The notes under the pieces: generated by a model
Seen by the model: only the letters and a program-made list of their open reading frames with translations
Databases searched by the model: none
What the model was told of the DNA's origin: nothing
NCBI RefSeq assembly: GCF_031844705.1
Contig: NZ_CP134609.1
Span: 5,642,001-5,706,000 of the forward strand
DNA from: Streptomyces sp. ITFR-16
GTDB lineage: Bacteria > Actinomycetota > Actinomycetes > Streptomycetales > Streptomycetaceae
Direction: 5' to 3'
DNA: 64,000 nucleotides
Position numbers and translations under genes: made by a program
In this document: piece after piece, positions 59,902 through 64,000 of the stretch
Layout of the letters: every line of letters begins with the position of its first letter
How positions within the stretch are numbered: position 1 is the first letter of the stretch

Positions 59902-60678
59902 ATGGCCTCCAAGAAGAACCTCGTCGCCAACCGTGAGTCCCTCGCTCACAAGGTCCGTTACGCCGCGAGCCGCCCGGACCGCATAGCCCCGTATCTCAAG
60001 CGGGCCGCCCGGGACCGGTGGCTGGCCTTCAGGCACCCCGGCCATGTGAACTACTACCGGGCCGTCATGGCCTCCGACACCCGCCGCAACCCCGAGGCGG
60101 CCGTGGGGAGTCGGACCCATGAGCGCTGGCTCGCCCTGGGGCAGATGCAGTTCGACTACCTCGTGGAGCACGGGCTCGCACCCGGGGCGCGCATGCTCGA
60201 CATCGGCTGCGGCAACCTCCGCGCGGGCTGGCGCTTCATCGACTACCTGGAGGCCGGGCACTACTACGGCATCGACATCTCGCCGGACATCCTGATCGCG
60301 GCCAAGCGGACGCTGACCGCGCAGGGGCTCCAGGACAAGGTCCCGCACCTGACCATCACCAAGGACCTGACGCTCGACTTCCTGCCCGACGCGTACTTCG
60401 ATGTCGTCCACGCCCACAGCGTGTTCTCGCACTCACCGCTGGAGATCATCGACGAGTGCCTCGCCCATGTCGGGCGGATCCTCGCGCCCGGCGGGCACTT
60501 CGACTTCACCTTCGACCGCACCACCGGCGCCGAACACCAGGTCCTGCGCGAGGACTTCTACTACCGGACCGAGACCCTCGTCGACCTCGCCGCCCGGCAC
60601 GGACTGCGGGCGCGCTTCATGGAGGACTGGGAGAAGCTCGGCCACGGGCAGTCCAAGATCCGCGTCGGCGCCGGCTGA
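59902..60678 (+). CDS. SAM-dependent methyltransferase (class I)
   Basis: A 258-residue protein from ATG 59902 with GAGGAG upstream. A lysine/arginine-rich N terminus is followed by the SAM-binding motif RMLDIGCGNLRAGWRFIDYL, YYGIDISPDILIAAK (acidic ribose contact) and AYFDVVHAHSVFSHSP (post-motif II). The substrate is unknown; similar proteins methylate small molecules or polymers. It has its own promoter carrying the element shared with padR. Confidence 0.88.
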   Translation: MASKKNLVANRESLAHKVRYAASRPDRIAPYLKRAARDRWLAFRHPGHVNYYRAVMASDTRRNPEAAVGSRTHERWLALGQMQFDYLVEHGLAPGARMLDIGCGNLRAGWRFIDYLEAGHYYGIDISPDILIAAKRTLTAQGLQDKVPHLTITKDLTLDFLPDAYFDVVHAHSVFSHSPLEIIDECLAHVGRILAPGGHFDFTFDRTTGAEHQVLREDFYYRTETLVDLAARHGLRARFMEDWEKLGHGQSKIRVGAG

Positions 60679-60697
60679 CCGGACCGGCCGCCCGGCC

Positions 60698-61600
60698 TCA
60701 GTTCGGGGTCGCCGCGCCCGAGTCCCTGCCGCGCCGGCGCCACAGGTGCAGGGCCGCGGCGCCGGCCGCCAGGGCGGCCAGGGCCGGGAGCAGCGTGTCC
60801 TGGTCCACCACCCCGGCGCAGTACCCCATGGCGACGAACGGCGCCCCGGCCAGGGCGCACTGGCCGGCCGTACGGAGACCGGCCAGGGCCGGGCGGCCCG
60901 CCAGGGCCAGTGCGGCGGCCGTCGGGACGCCCAGGCGCCAGAGGATGACGGACCCGAGTCCGTCCGCGTCGGCCAGGGCCAGGACCACCACCGCGAGCGG
61001 GGCCCAGAGCAGCAGCGCGGCCGGCCCCGCCTTACTCCTGACCCGGCCGGGCGGGCGCAGATCCGGCGGACAGGCCAGCGGGACGGCCGCCACCAGCACC
61101 GGCGCCAGCACGAAGGCCGCGAACTCCCACGGCAGGGGCGCCCCGGCCGGCAGCGTCACCGCGAGCAGGATGACTGCCCAGGCCAGCACCCCCGCGAACG
61201 CGCAGCGCGTGCCCGCGGCGAACCGCCCGCCCAGCGCGAGGACCGCGCCCATGAGGGCCACCAGCGCGCAGCCCCCCATGGCATAGCTGAGCGGAACCAG
61301 GAAGTCGGGGTTCCCGCTGGCGTACCGGTCACCGATCAGCGACACGAGATCGAACGCCGTGTACGCGGCCGTGGCGGCCGACGCGAAGGGTGCGGCGGCC
61401 GCGAAGAGGCGGCCGCCGCGCTGCGCCGACCCCAGGTGCAGGCGCATCCGCAGGGCGTGCGCCGCGATGTCGCCTGCCTCCCGGAGCCGGGCGGCCCGGC
61501 CCGCCCCCTCGACCGCCTCGTGGTAGGACTCGGCGATCTCGTCGCCGAAGGCGCGGCGGAAACGGGCCGGGTACAGACGCAGCAGCGGCGGTGTGCTCAC
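60698..61600 (-). CDS. PadR-linked membrane protein with permease-prefix-like N terminus
   Basis: A 300-residue protein whose GTG start overlaps the padR stop (GTGA). The N-terminal soluble part LLRLYPARFRRAFGDEIAESYHEAVEGAG resembles the permease prefix/HAAS-type domains common next to PadR. About seven membrane helices follow (residues 85-290). The substrate or signal is unknown. Co-translated with PadR, so probably its regulatory partner or target. Confidence 0.82.
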   Translation of the reverse strand: MSTPPLLRLYPARFRRAFGDEIAESYHEAVEGAGRAARLREAGDIAAHALRMRLHLGSAQRGGRLFAAAAPFASAATAAYTAFDLVSLIGDRYASGNPDFLVPLSYAMGGCALVALMGAVLALGGRFAAGTRCAFAGVLAWAVILLAVTLPAGAPLPWEFAAFVLAPVLVAAVPLACPPDLRPPGRVRSKAGPAALLLWAPLAVVVLALADADGLGSVILWRLGVPTAAALALAGRPALAGLRTAGQCALAGAPFVAMGYCAGVVDQDTLLPALAALAAGAAALHLWRRRGRDSGAATPN

Positions 61601-61935
61601 GCGGTGGCCGGCTTCCCCGCGATGCCCAGCCGGCGCGTGGCCTCCCGGGCGGTCGCGGCGATGCGCTGCGCCTCGGCGGCCAGGCTCTGCCGGCCGGTCG
61701 CGGTGAGCGCGTACGTGCGCCGCAGCCGGCTGTCCACGACCTCCTCCGCGTGCACCTCGATCAGCCCCTCGGACAGCAGCCGTTCCAGCGCTCCGTACAG
61801 CGTGCCGGTGCGCATCCTGACCCGGCCGCCGGAGATCTTCTCGACCTCGCGCGCGATGGCGTAACCGTGGCGGGGCTCGTCCGCCAGGGCCGTCAGAAGG
61901 AGGAGGGTCGGTTCCTGCATCGCGCGTTCGCTCAT
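61597..61935 (-). CDS. PadR-family transcriptional regulator
   Basis: A 112-residue protein from ATG 61935. A frame to GTG 61953 exists but the promoter lies across it, and an ATG at 61920 (MQEPTLLLL) is also possible. The winged helix reads EPTLLLLTALADEPRHGYAIAREVEKISGGRVRMRTGTLYGALERLLSEGLIE, with the wing RRTYALTATG. Short PadR proteins (s1 type) usually respond to drugs or envelope stress and repress their own operon. Its -10 box places the start of transcription at the ATG. Confidence 0.92.
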   Translation of the reverse strand: MSERAMQEPTLLLLTALADEPRHGYAIAREVEKISGGRVRMRTGTLYGALERLLSEGLIEVHAEEVVDSRLRRTYALTATGRQSLAAEAQRIAATAREATRRLGIAGKPATA

Positions 61936-61941
61936 GGCGGC

Positions 61942-61969
61942 ATGATAGGTCACTCACCGGCATATGCCG
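61942..61969 (-). promoter_or_regulatory. padR promoter/operator with shared element, inside the MFS 3' end
   Basis: On the minus strand the -10 TATCAT (61947-61942) lies 6 bases before the ATG at 61935, giving a leaderless transcript. The 20-base element 61945-61964 (TATGCCGGTGAGTGACCTAT) matches the methyltransferase promoter element at 17 of 20 positions. A perfect 12-base palindrome CGGCATATGCCG (61958-61969) is a natural PadR dimer site. All of this overlaps the last codons and stop of the MFS gene. Confidence 0.6.
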
Positions 61970-63305
61970 ACCGGTCCCCGCCCTGGCCGGCGGGACGGCC
62001 GCCCTCCCGGCTGGTGGGACCGTCTCCGGCGGGAAGCCGCTTCCCCAGCCGGGCCAGCGGCGAGCACGCCATGAACAGCGGGGACAGCGCCAGGGCAACG
62101 GCCGTGACGAACAGGCTCGTACGCAGGCCCCACAGGCCCGCCAGATGGCCGCCGAGCAGCGAGCCGAGCGGCGTCAGACCCATCCCGGCGAAGTTGATCG
62201 TCGCCACGACCCGGCCCTGGATCCGTACCGGTGTGAGCGCCTGCCGTACCGCCATGACCGTGACATTGACCAGCTGACCGAACGTACCGAAGACGAAGTT
62301 GACGCCGATGAGCGCGGGGAGCACGGCCGGTCCGGAGGCGGGCAGGGCCGGTACGCAGAGCATCACGCCGTCGGCCAGGACCGCGGCGGACACCAGCACC
62401 ACCCCGTAGCCGAACCGCTGCGGCAGCCTCGCCGACAGCAGCGATCCCACGACCGCTCCCGGTCCCGTCGCCGCGAGCGCCAGGCCGACCTCCGCGCCCG
62501 ACAGATGCAGTGCGCGCGGGAGATAGAGCAGATAGACGGTCATCAGGGCGGCCAAGGAGAACTGGAAGAGGGCCGACGCCAGGCCCACCGCCCGCAGCGA
62601 GGGGCTGTGCGCCACGAACCGGAGACCCTCCAGGATCCGCCGTCCCGTCCCGGCCGCGCCGCCGACGGGCACGGGGACCGGTTCGCGGCGGCGGATCCGG
62701 TGGAGGGACCCGGCCGACAGGGCGAAGCAGGCCGCGCCGGTGAGGGCGGCGGCCGGCGCGGAGACCAGCGACACCAGCGCGCCGCCGAGCGCGGGGCCGC
62801 CGATCTGCGCGGCCGATCTGCTGCCCTCCAGCGCGCTGTTGCCCTGCGCCAGCAGGTCGCGGTGGACCAGCCGTACCAGTGACGCCTGGTAGGCCACGTC
62901 GAAGTACACGCCGCATACGCCGACGAGCAGGGCGGCGACGAACAGACCGGGCAGCGCCAGAACGCCGAGCCCGTACGCCACCGCGACCCCCGCCAGGGTC
63001 AGGGCGCGGCCGGCGTCGGTCAGCACCATCACGGGGCGGGCGCGCCGCCGGTCGACCCATGCGCCGGCGACGAGCGAGAACAGCAGGACCGGCGCCTGCT
63101 CCACCGCGCGCAGAGCACCGAGCTGCCCGGCACCGGCCTGGAGGGACACCACGGCGACGAGCGGCAGGATCACCTGGGTGGCCTGCGCCCCGAACTGGGA
63201 CACGGTCTGGCCCCACCACAGCCGGCGGAAGTCCGGGTCGCGCCACAGCGGGACCGGACCGGCGGGAGACGGAGAAGAGGGAGAACGGGAAGGAAGGGAG
63301 TGCAC
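61950..63305 (-). CDS. MFS transporter (enterobactin-exporter-like)
   Basis: A 451-residue protein from GTG 63305 with GAGGGG upstream; the frame continues further upstream without support. It has about 12 membrane helices. The N-terminal WRDPDFRRLWWGQTVSQFGAQATQVILPLVAV is typical of the EntS/MFS_3 group, with motif-A-like GAWVDRRRARPVMV. It is probably an exporter of a siderophore, antibiotic or similar compound; the substrate is unknown. Its stop codon lies inside the padR promoter element. Confidence 0.9.
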   Translation of the reverse strand: MHSLPSRSPSSPSPAGPVPLWRDPDFRRLWWGQTVSQFGAQATQVILPLVAVVSLQAGAGQLGALRAVEQAPVLLFSLVAGAWVDRRRARPVMVLTDAGRALTLAGVAVAYGLGVLALPGLFVAALLVGVCGVYFDVAYQASLVRLVHRDLLAQGNSALEGSRSAAQIGGPALGGALVSLVSAPAAALTGAACFALSAGSLHRIRRREPVPVPVGGAAGTGRRILEGLRFVAHSPSLRAVGLASALFQFSLAALMTVYLLYLPRALHLSGAEVGLALAATGPGAVVGSLLSARLPQRFGYGVVLVSAAVLADGVMLCVPALPASGPAVLPALIGVNFVFGTFGQLVNVTVMAVRQALTPVRIQGRVVATINFAGMGLTPLGSLLGGHLAGLWGLRTSLFVTAVALALSPLFMACSPLARLGKRLPAGDGPTSREGGRPAGQGGDRSAYAGE

Positions 63306-63506
63306 TGAGGCCCCTCGGGCTGGGGAGGACAACGCTCGCCGGCCGGTGCACGCAAGAAGGCGCGCCGGCGGTCGGGGCGAGAAGGGCTCGCTGTGCCGCA
63401 GACCTGAGGCAGCACGCGATGACGGGTCGATGACGACCTGGTACGTCAGCGCGTGCTCGGGCGACCGGGCATCTCCACTCCTCAACGCTCGATGGGTGAC
63501 GGCAGG

Positions 63507-64000
63507 TCAGTCTCTCGCCCCGGCCCCGTTCCGGACCGCGTCCCCGGCGAGGTCCTTCGCCATGTCCGTGCACATCGTCTCGCGCCGGCGCAGGGTGCCG
63601 TCCGGGGCGAGCTCGTCCCAGGCGTCGGGGCTCCGGCCGAACGCGACATAGCCCAGGCGCTCGTAGAGTGCGCGCGCCCGGGGGTTGTCCTCCTCCACGC
63701 CCAGTTCGGCCCGGCGCAGGCCGCGCGCGGCGATGCGCTGTTCGGCGGCCTCGATCAGGAAGGTGCCGATGCCGCAGGACTGGAGCGCCGGATGGACCGC
63801 GAGCTGCCACAGCGTGCCCGCGCCCTCCTTGACCCGGTAGTCGACGCCGCCGATCGCGACGGGGGCGCCGGAGGGCAGGCAGACCGCGAGGTAGTCCACC
63901 TCGCCGCGCCGGGCACGCTCCAACTCGTCCGCCACGTGCGCCACATGGAGGGCCGATCCCGACCAGCCGCAGGACGGCAGGTCGTCGTGGGTCAGGTCGC
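63507..64000 (-). CDS. GNAT-family N-acetyltransferase, 5' end off the window
   Basis: The reading frame is open to the right edge of the window (…DLTHDDLPSCGWSGSALHVAHVADELERARRGEVDYLAV), so the start lies outside. The GNAT core is present: GTLWQLAVHPALQSCGIGTFLIEAAE contains motif A with the acetyl-CoA loop, followed by AELGVEEDNPRARALYERLGYVAFGR. It should acetylate an amine of unknown identity. No link to neighbours is evident. Confidence 0.87.
   Translation of the reverse strand, partial: DLTHDDLPSCGWSGSALHVAHVADELERARRGEVDYLAVCLPSGAPVAIGGVDYRVKEGAGTLWQLAVHPALQSCGIGTFLIEAAEQRIAARGLRRAELGVEEDNPRARALYERLGYVAFGRSPDAWDELAPDGTLRRRETMCTDMAKDLAGDAVRNGAGARD

Noticed and set aside
61936..61953. 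GTG start of padR at 61953
   Set aside because: The -10 box TATCAT lies across it; the ATG at 61935 is where transcription should begin and fits the PadR N terminus.

Overview
The window is high-GC actinobacterial DNA and almost certainly a Streptomyces chromosome. The main evidence is the intact fatty-acid synthase II operon under a FasR-type regulator (fasR-fabD-fabH-acpP-fabF), a homodimeric pyruvate dehydrogenase E1 (aceE), a multi-gene TerD-family region, many GTG starts, leaderless promoters and typical Streptomyces families (DUF3145, DUF3052, DUF1023, DUF4429, DUF4383, DUF4097, SMPI-type I36 inhibitor). Gene order from about 14.7 kb onward looks like ordinary Streptomyces core chromosome.

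Region 1 (1-14274) is accessory. A four-gene operon read on the minus strand encodes a TnsA-like endonuclease, a TniA/TnsB-like DDE transposase, a TniB/TnsC-like AAA+ ATPase and a long TniQ/TnsD-like protein. Each junction is a 4-base GTGA stop/start overlap. This is a Tn7-like heteromeric transposition module. Its tnsA-proximal end lies inside an ohr (organic hydroperoxide resistance) gene whose first codons are missing. The junction reads ...ACA|TGACG..., as expected for a TGT...ACA element, which predicts a 5-base target duplication TGACG. The missing 5' part of ohr is not in the window, so the other end should lie beyond position 1. On that reading a 2.1 kb-residue RHS/YD-repeat protein and an overlapping lipoprotein gene, lying on the far side of tniQ, are cargo. 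The RHS protein ends in a short variable domain with an HExxH motif, and the lipoprotein is a plausible immunity partner.

Region 2 (14.7-24.8 kb) is core metabolism and envelope: an EI24 membrane protein, a LysE exporter, aldose 1-epimerase, an SGNH lipoprotein hydrolase, DUF3145, the fab operon with fasR, and pirin. Region 3 (25-38 kb) carries secreted and regulatory genes: a Tat-exported phospholipase C, a beta-lactamase-like hydrolase, a MerR-aldo/keto reductase pair with a leaderless promoter, two DUF1023 alpha/beta-hydrolase paralogues flanking a two-component system and a DUF4429 protein, a TetR-MFS pair with a palindrome between the promoter elements, and an I36 protease inhibitor.

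Region 4 (38-52 kb) starts with aceE, DUF3052 and an AhpE-type peroxiredoxin. It then becomes a Ter stress module: four TerD-domain proteins, a TerC-like DUF475 membrane protein, an HpcH/HpaI-type C-C lyase, a fused phosphoribosyltransferase-StiP protein and a HAD phosphatase. Together these look like the Ter-associated biosynthetic pathway of unknown product. Region 5 (52-64 kb) has a DUF4383 membrane protein broken in a 16-G run, a coiled-coil membrane protein, a DUF4097 lipoprotein, tRNA-Val(UAC), small unknown genes, a flavoprotein, a TetR regulator with a zinc-finger-like tail next to an NmrA-type protein, and a PadR regulator. The PadR promoter shares a 17/20-base element with the promoter of a nearby methyltransferase. 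A GNAT gene runs off the right edge.
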